Assembly: GCA_934316845.1 (NCBI GenBank)
Contig: CAKRDZ010000015.1
Location: 10,290 to 74,289, forward strand
Direction: 5' to 3'
Length of the DNA stretch: 64,000 bases
From: an uncultured Eubacterium sp.
GTDB lineage: Bacteria; Bacillota; Clostridia; Lachnospirales; Lachnospiraceae
The notes below the pieces were generated by a model. The model saw only the letters and a program-made list of their open reading frames with translations, had not been told where the DNA came from and did not search any database. Position numbers and translations under genes: made by a program. Within the stretch, counting starts at the first letter, position 1. Each line of letters opens with the position of its first letter. This document shows, in pieces, positions 48,333-56,641 of this stretch.

Positions 48333-48590
48333 ATGGCAAATTACGCAGATTCATCTACTTATTCAACAGCATCCGGAAGGGACGGGCTGCAGTATGTAGT
48401 TTTACAGGTGACATTGAAAGAAAAATTTTTGGGAACCGGTTCAGGAAATCTGTCCGCGCTGGAAGAAGTGTTAAATGAGCAGGCAGCAAAGGGCTATCGT
48501 CTGCACACGATAACAACAGCTTCAGCGCAGAGTGGCGGATTTTTGGGTGGCGACCGAATCCAGGCGACCATGGTATTTGAAAAAATTTAA
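48333..48590 (+). CDS. DUF4177-type small protein
   Basis: 85 residues: QYVVLQVTLKEKF ... LEEVLNEQAAKGYRLHTITT ... MVFEKI is the DUF4177 pattern, a small alpha/beta fold of unknown function. Cytoplasmic, no signal peptide. ATG 48333 follows AAGGAGGAAACACAT. The next gene begins 17 bases on. Confidence 0.8.
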   Translation: MANYADSSTYSTASGRDGLQYVVLQVTLKEKFLGTGSGNLSALEEVLNEQAAKGYRLHTITTASAQSGGFLGGDRIQATMVFEKI

Positions 48591-48607
48591 TGAGGAAGGA
48601 GAGCAAG

Positions 48608-49405
48608 ATGAAAAGAACAGCAGCGCTCTTATTGACACTGGCATTGGTATTGAGTGTTCTTACGCCGGGATCTGCCGCAGAGGCAAAAACGGTAAAAAAG
48701 AATTTTAGTATGCGTGTCAGAGAACTTAAACATTTAACCGTTAAAAATACAAAGAAGCGGGTGGTCTGGAAAAAACTTTCCGGAAAGAACAAAATCCATC
48801 TTTACAAAGATGGGAAAAGAGCGGTTTTCATTCTGGCAAAAAGAAAAGGAACTGTTCGCTTGCAGGCAAAAACAGGAAAGAAAAAAATCGTTTATAAGAT
48901 CACGATAAAAGAAGCTTTACAAGTACCGGATGAAACGCCAATACCGACATCGACCCCTGAGCCAACTCCGGAGCCAACTCCGGAGCCAACCCTTGCTCCA
49001 CAGGTAACGGTCACAGAGGAAGCGGCAAATTACGAGAAAGAAGTATTGCGGCTTGTCAATGTAGAGAGGTCAAAGGAGGGACTGCAGGAATTGAGTCTGT
49101 ACAGTAAATTAAGTCAGGCTTCGGCAATTCGTGCGAATGAACTTCTGGAATTATTTTCCCATACCCGGCCAAGTGGCGAGAGGTGTTTTTCTGTATTTAG
49201 CGAAGTAGGCATTGGTTCTTATTATGCCTGCGGAGAAAATATTGCAGCGGGGCAGAAAACACCGGAACAGGTAGTAAATTCCTGGATGAATTCGCCGGGA
49301 CATCGTGCGAATATTTTGTCTTGGAAATACCGTTACATGGGGCTTGGTTTTTGCAAGACAGATCAGGGAATGAAATATTACTGGGCACAGATGTTTTGGA
49401 GTTAA
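48608..49405 (+). CDS. Secreted CAP-domain (YkwD-like) protein
   Basis: 265 residues. Signal peptide to about residue 27 (GSAAEA), a Lys-rich beta module (about 28-105), a linker with repeated EPTPEPT, then a CAP/SCP domain (about 140-265) with HTRPSGERCFS, GENIA, WMNSPGHRANIL. The His and Glu residues of the CAP cleft are present. Exported, probably wall-associated; function of bacterial CAP proteins is largely open. ATG 48608 follows AAGGAGAGCAAG. Confidence 0.9.
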   Translation: MKRTAALLLTLALVLSVLTPGSAAEAKTVKKNFSMRVRELKHLTVKNTKKRVVWKKLSGKNKIHLYKDGKRAVFILAKRKGTVRLQAKTGKKKIVYKITIKEALQVPDETPIPTSTPEPTPEPTPEPTLAPQVTVTEEAANYEKEVLRLVNVERSKEGLQELSLYSKLSQASAIRANELLELFSHTRPSGERCFSVFSEVGIGSYYACGENIAAGQKTPEQVVNSWMNSPGHRANILSWKYRYMGLGFCKTDQGMKYYWAQMFWS

Positions 49406-49437
49406 AAATACAACGTGATAATTATGTATAAAAAAGT

Positions 49438-49464
49438 AAAGAGCGGTCTGCTCTTTTCTTTTTT
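49438..49464 (+). terminator. Rho-independent terminator after the CAP gene
   Basis: AAAGAGC-GGTCT-GCTCTTT with a C/T7 tail. The ribosome site of the next gene (AAGGAGG) begins right after it. Confidence 0.8.
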
Positions 49465-49478
49465 AAGGAGGTAACCAA

Positions 49479-51050
49479 ATGGTAACAAAAGGAGCAAAGA
49501 AACGAGCGGCGATAGCATTGGCGGCAGTGCTTGTCGTAAGCAGTATTGGTTATGTGCCGGAAGCGGACGCAGAGAGTGTGGCAGAAGTAACAGGAGACTA
49601 TAGTCAGGAAGTGAATGAGATCTGCGATACTCTGGAATATGTTGTATCGGATCCGGCATTTGGTTCGGCGGGCGGCGAATGGGCGGCTTTGGTATTGGGA
49701 CGAACCGGGCGCATGACAGAGGGATGGAAAGAGAAATATCTGGTATCCGTGAAGAATTCGCTGGATGCGAAGAGCGAGACTTTGAAAGCAGAAAATAAAC
49801 TTCATGCCAGCAGATCAACAGATAATTCCCGTACGGTCATCGGCTTGTATTCGGCAGGAGCAGATGTGACGTGCTTCAACAGCTGGAATCTTTGCGCGCC
49901 ACTTGCCGGAGATCACGCCGGCGGGGATAAGACAGAACAGTCGGCAGATTATGAATACACCCAAATGCAGGGGATCAACGGTCCTGTATTTGCATTGATC
50001 GCATTGGATTATGCAGGATATTATTCTGAAAATGAGACAAAGGTGGCCAATTTAACGGAGGAAAATGTTACGACGCTTCGTGATGATTATATCGATTATA
50101 TATTAGCAAAAGAGCTGCAGACGGGTGGATGGGCATTTTCGGGATCCGACGCCGATCCGGATGTTACGATGATGGCAGTACAGGCACTTAGTAAATACAC
50201 GTATCTTTCAGAGGTGAATGACGCTGTCGAGAGAGCACTTACGGTAATGAGCGCCCAACAGAATACAGATGGCGGATTTGCTTCCTGGGGGACCGTAAAT
50301 TCCGAGTCGATCGCACAGGTCATCTGCGGACTTACGATGCTTGGAATTGATCCGGCAAAGGATGAGCGTTTTATCAAAAATGGAAAAACGGTAGTAGACG
50401 CGTTGAAGAGTTTTGGTGCGGCATATAAAGATACTCCGTATCGTGGATATGGACATACGGGAACGGACTATAACCAGATGGCGACAGAGCAGGCCGGTTA
50501 CGCGATGGTGGCACTTTGGTGTCAGAGAAAAGGGGAGAAACTGTATCAAAGCGGTTACCATGATACGTCGGATCTGACGCCGAACGTGATTCCAACAACG
50601 GTTCCGACCGTGGCTCCGACCACAGAGCCGACGGCACAGCCAACCGTAGAACCAACGGAAGCACCGACGGCAACACAGCCAACCGTAGAACCACCGACAG
50701 CACCGGTAACAGCGGCACCAACGCTGAAACCAACAGAGACGCCGTCACTGGCGCCGGCGGTAAAACCTTCCCAAAAAGCGGATACAACGGCAAAACTTAC
50801 AATTTTTTCCAACAAAACAACGGTGAAAAAAGGCGGTACGGTTACGATCTACACCGTAGTAAAAGGCAAAAAAATAAAATGCAAAGTTATTTCTTATAAT
50901 AAAAAGTATTTGAGTGTCAGAGTGAAAAATGGAAAATTAATAATGAAAGCCGGAAACAAGGCGAAGGCTGGTAAAACTTATAAAGTTGTGATAAAATATA
51001 AGAAGGGAAAGAAGATGGTCAAAAAGACAATTAAGATCAAAGTCCGATAG
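49479..51050 (+). CDS. Secreted alpha/alpha-barrel (prenyltransferase-repeat-like) protein
   Basis: 523 residues. Signal peptide (cleavage near EADAES, about 28). Residues 35-360 are helical repeats of the squalene-cyclase/prenyltransferase type, with QQNTDGGFASWG and TGGWAFSG motifs. This fold is shared by the cobalamin-binding N-domain of transcobalamin. A Thr-Pro linker (366-429) and a Lys-rich Ig-like module (430-523) follow, which may hold it to the wall. It heads a run with a DUF4430 protein and a full ECF importer, so a role in ligand capture is inferred rather than an enzyme role. Confidence 0.8.
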   Translation: MVTKGAKKRAAIALAAVLVVSSIGYVPEADAESVAEVTGDYSQEVNEICDTLEYVVSDPAFGSAGGEWAALVLGRTGRMTEGWKEKYLVSVKNSLDAKSETLKAENKLHASRSTDNSRTVIGLYSAGADVTCFNSWNLCAPLAGDHAGGDKTEQSADYEYTQMQGINGPVFALIALDYAGYYSENETKVANLTEENVTTLRDDYIDYILAKELQTGGWAFSGSDADPDVTMMAVQALSKYTYLSEVNDAVERALTVMSAQQNTDGGFASWGTVNSESIAQVICGLTMLGIDPAKDERFIKNGKTVVDALKSFGAAYKDTPYRGYGHTGTDYNQMATEQAGYAMVALWCQRKGEKLYQSGYHDTSDLTPNVIPTTVPTVAPTTEPTAQPTVEPTEAPTATQPTVEPPTAPVTAAPTLKPTETPSLAPAVKPSQKADTTAKLTIFSNKTTVKKGGTVTIYTVVKGKKIKCKVISYNKKYLSVRVKNGKLIMKAGNKAKAGKTYKVVIKYKKGKKMVKKTIKIKVR

Positions 51051-51073
51051 AGATGGAGATTAGATGATACGCG

Positions 51074-51102
51074 GCTGCGCATTTCCGGGTGAAATGTGCA
51101 GC
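51074..51102 (+). other. Intercistronic hairpin
   Basis: GCTGCGCATTTC pairs with GAAATGTGCAGC (one wobble), loop CGGGT, with no T-run. Lying between the stops and start of consecutive genes, it may stabilise or process the message so the secreted protein is made in excess over the transporter. Confidence 0.6.
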
Positions 51103-51122
51103 TGTATTACAAGGAGAAAGAT

Positions 51123-52178
51123 ATGCGGTTTGTAAAGAGAAATTGGAAAACGATTGTATCTGCACTGGTTGTCCTTTTTGTTATTGCGGCAGCGATCGCC
51201 GGGACATCGATCGGTTCGATTGACCGGGAGCAGAAAAAGGCGATGGAAGCACTGCAACCGGAAGAAATTGGCGAAGAGCAGGTGGTGGCTGAGAAGGAGA
51301 CACCAAGGCCGGAGACAGAGAAAAAAGATAAGACAAAAAAACAGGAAGCCGAAAAGCAAGAGAATGAAATAGAAAAAAAAGAGGCCGGAAAGGCGACCGG
51401 GCAACCGGAAGATTCGAAAGAAACAGAAAATCAAAAAGAGGAAAAAACCGGAAATCACAGCGCGGCAGAGAAGAGAAATAATTTGGCGTCACAGAACGGG
51501 GCGTCGCAGAAAAAACAGAGCAAAGCAGAGAGTGGAAGGCAAAAGGAGCAGGAAGCAAGGCAAAATACAGAGTATCCGAAAGTTACGATAACCGTTCCGA
51601 AAAATGAAGACCTGCGGCAGCCGGAAGAAAAAAAAGACGATGACCGCCCACTGAGTGATGGGAGCGGGAATGACAAGGATCAATATGAGACGGAACCGGT
51701 GCCATCCGGTAAGCCGCTTCCTGTTGATAAAGAAGACCAGAAAGTGGACAATGAGGAAGAATTTTATGTAACCATTTCCATTGATTGTCTCACAATTTTA
51801 CAAAATATGGATCATCTGCAGGAGGGAAAAGAGAAATATGTCGGAGATGGCTGGCTCTTAAAGACAACAAAGGTAAAATGCAAAAAAGGGCAGACCGTAT
51901 ATGATATTTTGGAGCAGGTGTGTAAAGCGTATTCCATTCAGATGGAGAGTCTGTATACGCCGTTATATGGCTCCGGCTATATCGAAGGCATTGGAAACCT
52001 GTATGAATTTGACTGTGGCAGTCTGTCCGGCTGGATGTACAGCGTCGATGGCTGGTTTCCAAATTATGGATGTTCGCGTTATGTACTGAAAGCAGGCGAA
52101 GCGATACAATGGCGGTATACCTGCAATGGGCTGGGGGCGGATATTGGAAATACGTCAATGAATGGGGAAGAAAAATGA
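51123..52178 (+). CDS. Membrane-anchored DUF4430 (transcobalamin C-domain-like) protein
   Basis: 351 residues. One N-terminal membrane helix (about 10-28) with a short cytoplasmic tail, a long highly charged Lys/Glu spacer (about 45-205), and a C-terminal DUF4430 domain (about 220-348) with TVYDILEQV, CGSLSGWMYSVDGWFPNYGCS and WRYTCNGLGADIG. DUF4430 is the beta-domain that closes over cobalamin in transcobalamin-type proteins. The spacer could let it reach across the wall. ATG 51123 follows AAGGAGAAAGAT; its stop overlaps the next start. Confidence 0.85.
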   Translation: MRFVKRNWKTIVSALVVLFVIAAAIAGTSIGSIDREQKKAMEALQPEEIGEEQVVAEKETPRPETEKKDKTKKQEAEKQENEIEKKEAGKATGQPEDSKETENQKEEKTGNHSAAEKRNNLASQNGASQKKQSKAESGRQKEQEARQNTEYPKVTITVPKNEDLRQPEEKKDDDRPLSDGSGNDKDQYETEPVPSGKPLPVDKEDQKVDNEEEFYVTISIDCLTILQNMDHLQEGKEKYVGDGWLLKTTKVKCKKGQTVYDILEQVCKAYSIQMESLYTPLYGSGYIEGIGNLYEFDCGSLSGWMYSVDGWFPNYGCSRYVLKAGEAIQWRYTCNGLGADIGNTSMNGEEK

Positions 52179-52963
52179 GACACCCACTGGTAGAATTTGT
52201 AAATTATGCAGCGGCAGTACTGCTTTTGTGCCTGTCGCGCAATCCATATGTAATGCTGCTTTTTCTGGTTCTTGAATTTGTGATTTCTTTTTCCCGGAAG
52301 AGCCTGTTAAGTCTGGCCGCGATGACACTCCTGACCGTGACAGCCAATGCATTCGTCAATCATCAGGGCGAGACGTATCTCTTTTACCTGAATGATAATA
52401 TGGTAACGCTTGAATCCTTGGTTTACGGCGCATTTATGGGCGTACAATTGTGGCTTTTGTGCCGCGTCACCTATCGGATGGGGCGCGCAATGACATCGGA
52501 GAAAATCGTGATCGTATTCAAATATGTGTTTCCTCCGGTGGCGATCGTGCTGTCTATGGCGATCCGGTCGGTCAACCGTTATACGGACAAATTAGTCGAA
52601 ATCTATCATTTTCAGATGTCCATGGAACCGCGCAGGGGAGTATGGAACCGTATGATCTCCGCGATCCGTTCCCTCTCCATATTGATCAACTGGGCGCTTG
52701 AAAACGGACTCGAGATCGCAGATGCCATGCAATGCCGCGCGTACGGCAGTAAGATCCGTACAAGTTATACCCCGTTCCGGCTTTTGCCGTGGGATGTTGT
52801 AAGTATTGCTGCCATAGTGATCCTGGTTGTTTTGCAGCGGGTCAGCGAACCATTTTGTCTCCTGATTCCACGGATCGAGATTCATTTCAGTATAATTAAC
52901 GTACTTGTGGTGCTGGCATTTTGTGTACTTTTCCGCGGACAGACGAAAAGGGAGGAAATATGA
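52175..52963 (+). CDS. ECF transporter T component (second, dedicated)
   Basis: 262 residues, a multi-span EcfT-type membrane protein. Coupling motifs correspond to MEPRRGVW (about 184-190) and MQCRAYGSK. ATGA overlap with the DUF4430 gene and with the following ATPase gene shows tight coupling. It is distinct from the shared EcfT at 38144 and probably serves only the S protein at 54371 (group I ECF). Confidence 0.9.
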   Translation: MRHPLVEFVNYAAAVLLLCLSRNPYVMLLFLVLEFVISFSRKSLLSLAAMTLLTVTANAFVNHQGETYLFYLNDNMVTLESLVYGAFMGVQLWLLCRVTYRMGRAMTSEKIVIVFKYVFPPVAIVLSMAIRSVNRYTDKLVEIYHFQMSMEPRRGVWNRMISAIRSLSILINWALENGLEIADAMQCRAYGSKIRTSYTPFRLLPWDVVSIAAIVILVVLQRVSEPFCLLIPRIEIHFSIINVLVVLAFCVLFRGQTKREEI

Positions 52964-54390
52964 TACAGATTGAGATAGAAAATAAACAGATTGGTAAAAA
53001 AAGTATTCTTTCGGATATACAACTACATATTAATGAGGGAATTACGCTGATCATGGGGCCTTCGGGATCCGGAAAGACAACGCTGCTCCGTGAATTGATC
53101 CCCCGTATCAACCGCGTGGGGACAATGCAGGGAAGCGTGTATTACCGCGGGATTCCCATTGATGAGGTGCAGCCGGGAACGATCGGTTATGTGGGGCAGA
53201 ATCCGGATAACCAGCTGGTTTGTGATAAAGTATGGCATGAGCTGGCATTTGGACTGGAAAATCTTGGCATTTCGCCGAAGGTGATCCGTAACCGGGTGGC
53301 AGAGACGGCTACGTATTTTGGCATCGAAAGCTGGTTTCATAAGGGGGCAGCGGAACTTTCCGGCGGGCAAAAGCAGAAACTGGCGCTGGCGTCTGTGATC
53401 TGCATGGATCCTGAGATGGTCGTACTTGATGAGCCGACATCGCAGCTTGACCCTATCTCAGCCAGGGTGTTTTGGGAAATGGTAGTACGCGTGCGGGAAG
53501 AGATGGATATTTCTTTTGTCATTGTTGAGCATGATAGTGAATATATATATGAAAAGGCGGACAAAGTGATCTGGCTGTATAACGGTCAGGAAAGCACGTA
53601 TCAGAGGCGTTTTCTGCCCTGGCAGAGACGGATTTTGGATGAACCACAGATGCCGCTTGCGGAGGTAAGGCGCAAAGTGAAAAAAATGGCAGAAGCGACA
53701 AAAATCGATGTTACGAAAAAACAGGTGGCATCCTGGCAGAAAGTGCGGAACATTCGAAAAGCATACGGGACAGAAATGGTGCTCAATATCCCGCAGCTTA
53801 CCATTGCGGAAGGGGTAAATTGCTGGATTGGCCCCAATGGTGCCGGAAAAACGACACTTGGTAAAATGTTCAGCGGATATTTTGGAAAAAAGCTGATCAA
53901 ACGGTGTGTGATGATGCCACAGGATGTTCTGACAATTTTTACCAAAGACACAGTGCGGGAGGAACTGGATGTAGAAGACGATATCCCGGAGGCATTGATG
54001 GAGATGATCGCCCCGATTGCCGACCGGAATCCATTGGACTGTTCCGGGGGAGAGCAGCACCTTGCGGCTTCGCTCAAATTTTTAATGAAACATGCCGATG
54101 TTGTCATTTTGGATGAGCCAACCAAAGGAATGGATCCACACATGAAAGATGATTTCCAAAAAGTGGTAAAAATGTTCCGGGAAAAGAAGCAGATTATTAT
54201 TATAACGCATGATATTGATCTCGTAGGAGAAATCGCGGATTATGTCGTCTTTTTGTTTGAAGGGGATGTAGCAAGTGAAGGTGAACCACATGAGGTGCTG
54301 ATGCACAATCTGGTGTATAAGCCGCAGGTGAGTTCGGTGTTTGAATGTATTAATACAAAGGAGATAGAAGATGCGGGACTGGTTATGTAG
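52960..54390 (+). CDS. ECF transporter ATPase, two fused ABC domains
   Basis: 476 residues containing both ATPase halves. First domain: Walker A GPSGSGKTT, signature LSGGQKQKLALAS, Walker B VVLDEPTSQLD. Second domain: Walker A GPNGAGKTT, a less regular signature CSGGEQHLAASL, Walker B VILDEPTKGMD. Fused A-A proteins are typical of dedicated ECF importers. ATG 52960 follows GGGAGGAAAT and overlaps the T gene; its last 20 bases overlap the S gene. Confidence 0.92.
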   Translation: MIQIEIENKQIGKKSILSDIQLHINEGITLIMGPSGSGKTTLLRELIPRINRVGTMQGSVYYRGIPIDEVQPGTIGYVGQNPDNQLVCDKVWHELAFGLENLGISPKVIRNRVAETATYFGIESWFHKGAAELSGGQKQKLALASVICMDPEMVVLDEPTSQLDPISARVFWEMVVRVREEMDISFVIVEHDSEYIYEKADKVIWLYNGQESTYQRRFLPWQRRILDEPQMPLAEVRRKVKKMAEATKIDVTKKQVASWQKVRNIRKAYGTEMVLNIPQLTIAEGVNCWIGPNGAGKTTLGKMFSGYFGKKLIKRCVMMPQDVLTIFTKDTVREELDVEDDIPEALMEMIAPIADRNPLDCSGGEQHLAASLKFLMKHADVVILDEPTKGMDPHMKDDFQKVVKMFREKKQIIIITHDIDLVGEIADYVVFLFEGDVASEGEPHEVLMHNLVYKPQVSSVFECINTKEIEDAGLVM

Positions 54391-54988
54391 TCATTATTAT
54401 CTGCTCTGTGCAGGGTTGATCCTGCTTGGATCCGCCGTTTTTTTATGGTATCTGGCCAGACGGGTGCGGATGAAAGATATGATCATGATCACGGTACTTT
54501 CGGCAATTATTGCCATTTCGCGCGGTGCTTTTTTCTGGCTTCCACAATTTAAACCGGTTTCCGCCTTGGTATTGATTGCAGGCAGCTGTTTTGGCAGCGT
54601 GCCGGGGATGCTGATCGGGATGCTTTCCGGGTTTTTGTCGAACTTTATGTTTTCCCAGGGGCCATGGACACCGTTTCAAATGTTCAGCTGGGGGCTGATC
54701 GGAGTGATCGGCGGCTTTTGCCGTCATATGCAGGGAAAAGTTCTTCCGATGATCATAGGTTTTCTGGCAACGGTATTTGTCTACGGACCTATCCTGAATT
54801 TTTCGTCGCTGCTGATGATGACAGAGACGCCGACATGGAAAGGCTTCTGGATGATGGAAGTAAGTGGAATCTGGTTTGATGTTGTACACGGAGTGAGCAC
54901 GATTGTATTTGTGTATTTTGCCTGGAAGCCGATGCGTAAAAAACTGGTAAGAATGCAGGAAAAATATGGAATTTGCAGAAGAAAATAA
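54371..54988 (+). CDS. ECF transporter S (substrate-binding) component
   Basis: 205 residues with about six membrane helices. The first helix region (LLCAGLILLGSAVFLWYLA) precedes the S-type core: MITVLSAIIAISRGAFFW, QFKPVSALVLIAGSCFG, GFLSNFMFSQGPWTPFQMFSWG. The GPWTPFQM loop recalls S proteins proposed for cobalamin-related ligands, but I could not confirm the family. The first ATG overlaps the ATPase gene. The two upstream DUF4430 and barrel proteins support a corrinoid-like substrate. Confidence 0.82.
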   Translation: MRDWLCSHYYLLCAGLILLGSAVFLWYLARRVRMKDMIMITVLSAIIAISRGAFFWLPQFKPVSALVLIAGSCFGSVPGMLIGMLSGFLSNFMFSQGPWTPFQMFSWGLIGVIGGFCRHMQGKVLPMIIGFLATVFVYGPILNFSSLLMMTETPTWKGFWMMEVSGIWFDVVHGVSTIVFVYFAWKPMRKKLVRMQEKYGICRRK

Positions 54989-55005
54989 GAATTGGGGGAA
55001 AGAAG

Positions 55006-56139
55006 ATGTCACAGGAACAAAATGCGAAAAAACGTACATCCATAGGGAAGATATCCGGAATTGTGGGGATTTTCTGTAATTTTATATTGGCGGGCAGTAA
55101 GATCGTCATTGGCAATCTCGCAGGTTCGATGTCGATTGCGGCGGATGGATTGAACAATTTATCCGATGCGGCGAGTTCCATTGTTACGCTGATTGGTTTT
55201 AAAATAGCGGAAAAGCCGGCGGACAAAGAGCATCCGTATGGACATGCACGCTCGGAATATCTGGCAAGCCTTACGGTGGCAGTAATGATTTTATTTATTG
55301 GATTTGAACTTGCAAAAAGTTCTGTAAATAAGATCCTTCATCCATCGCCGATTGAATTTTCTGCTGTGGTTTTATTGGTACTTGTTTTTTCCATCTTAGT
55401 CAAAGCCGGAATGGCAGTTTACAATTACAAGATGGGAAAGAAGATAAAATCCACAACTTTGAAGGCCATCGCAGAAGACAGCCGCAACGATGTGATCGCG
55501 ACAAGTGCTGTTTTGGCGGCAACGTTGATAGAACACGGTATGGGATACCAGATTGACGGCATAATGGGCATTGTGGTATCGCTGTTCGTTTTGTATAGCG
55601 GAATCTCGCTTGCCCGCGAGACGATTTCACCGCTCCTGGGCGAAGGTGCCGATAAAGAACTGCGCAGCAAATTAACGGAGTATATCCAATCCTGTGAATT
55701 GGTGCTCGGCTGCCATGACCTGATGGTGCATGACTATGGACCGGGGCAGTGTTTTGCAAGCATACACGTCGAAATCGACAAAAATGTAGATGCGCTCGTC
55801 AGTCATGAGACGATTGACCGGATTGAACGGCACTGCCTGAAAGAATTTGACACGCATCTGGTTATCCATTACGATCCGGTCATTACGGATGACAAAGAAG
55901 CTGCACAGTTGAAAGAACGGGTTCTTGCCTGCGTGGATAAACTGGATCCGCAGATCAGTCTGCACGATTTTCGGGTGAGCTGGTGTGAGGATGGAAAACG
56001 TCTTACGTTTGATCTTGTCCTGCCCGGAAAAATCGCCCCCCACAAAGACCGGATCCGGCAGCAGATCGAAGAGGAGTTAAATAAGGAGAGCGGAGATAAA
56101 TATTTTCTGGATATTACGTTTGATGTCGAGGATCGGTAG
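55006..56139 (+). CDS. Cation diffusion facilitator (metal efflux)
   Basis: 377 residues of the CDF family, which export Zn, Mn, Fe or Co with proton antiport. Membrane helices cover about 20-210; metal-site motifs are ADGLNNLSDAA (AD..N..D), HPYGHARSEY and EDSRNDV. The cytoplasmic C-terminal dimerisation domain spans about 215-375, with an extra C-terminal extension. ATG 55006 follows GGGGGAAAGAAG. It is close behind the ECF set (17 bases), so could share its transcript; given the corrinoid idea a cobalt role is possible but unproven. Confidence 0.92.
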   Translation: MSQEQNAKKRTSIGKISGIVGIFCNFILAGSKIVIGNLAGSMSIAADGLNNLSDAASSIVTLIGFKIAEKPADKEHPYGHARSEYLASLTVAVMILFIGFELAKSSVNKILHPSPIEFSAVVLLVLVFSILVKAGMAVYNYKMGKKIKSTTLKAIAEDSRNDVIATSAVLAATLIEHGMGYQIDGIMGIVVSLFVLYSGISLARETISPLLGEGADKELRSKLTEYIQSCELVLGCHDLMVHDYGPGQCFASIHVEIDKNVDALVSHETIDRIERHCLKEFDTHLVIHYDPVITDDKEAAQLKERVLACVDKLDPQISLHDFRVSWCEDGKRLTFDLVLPGKIAPHKDRIRQQIEEELNKESGDKYFLDITFDVEDR

Positions 56140-56226
56140 GGGAGAGACGCCCATATGCATTTTTTTGACAGGGCTGAAAAAAGAAAGCAGTAAAATGCAG
56201 AACTAAGGTGTAATCTTACGTTTCTA

Positions 56227-56541
56227 AAGAATGTTTTGAGAATATGGGTTGCAAGTGCGCTGGTATGAGATTGGGCGGGGGCGAAGCCGCCGGGCATTCC
56301 ATACCACTGCGTGCTTGTATAGCGCGAGCGCCCATATGAGCATATTCTTGTAACTATTCAGGCCCCCACCACCCTCATTCGCATTTCGAACACTTCGTGT
56401 TCTTTTTCGCCTTTGACAAGGCTAAAAATGCTCATAAGGGGGTGGGAGCCCTATTAGGATCAAGGTGCAGAAACCAATGTCTCTTACGTGCAAGCACGAC
56501 GATCCGCTGGTTTTGCACATTGATCCTGAATAGTTACAATA
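56227..56541. repeat. Multi-hairpin palindromic repeat element
   Basis: A gene-free 315-bp block built from nested inverted repeats. AAGAATGTTTTGAGAATATGGG (56227-) pairs with the arm ending at 56349; CAAGTGCGCTGGTATG pairs with CATACCACTGCGTGCTTG. TTGTAACTATTCAGG (56348-56362) and CCTGAATAGTTACAA (56525-56539) are perfect 15-bp inverted ends. Inside, GGCCCCCACCACCCTCATTC pairs with the arm before 56451, and GGATCAAGGTGCAGAAACCA (56457-56476) pairs with TGGTTTTGCACATTGATCC (56508-56526). The left part matches the rfbD 3' end in reverse. The bases 56140-56226 hold weaker partial copies (CGCCCATATG, TTTGACAGGGCT). Confidence 0.8.
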
Positions 56542-56570
56542 AGAAATATATTACAATACTGTGACATCAC

Positions 56571-56599
56571 TTGACAAGAATCGAGAATCCTTTTATACT
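56571..56599 (+). promoter_or_regulatory. Sigma-A promoter of the L,D-transpeptidase gene
   Basis: TTGACA (56571-56576), 17-bp spacer, TATACT (56594-56599), 42 bp before the ATG. Confidence 0.8.
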
Positions 56600-56641
56600 T
56601 CGTATTGTGGGCTTTTTAGGAACTAGTATAAGGAGAGTAAA

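Noticed and set aside
49406..49478. Possible cobalamin riboswitch before the barrel-DUF4430-ECF genes
   Set aside because: Only 73 bases are available, occupied by a simple terminator and ribosome site; the B12-box and required helices are not present.
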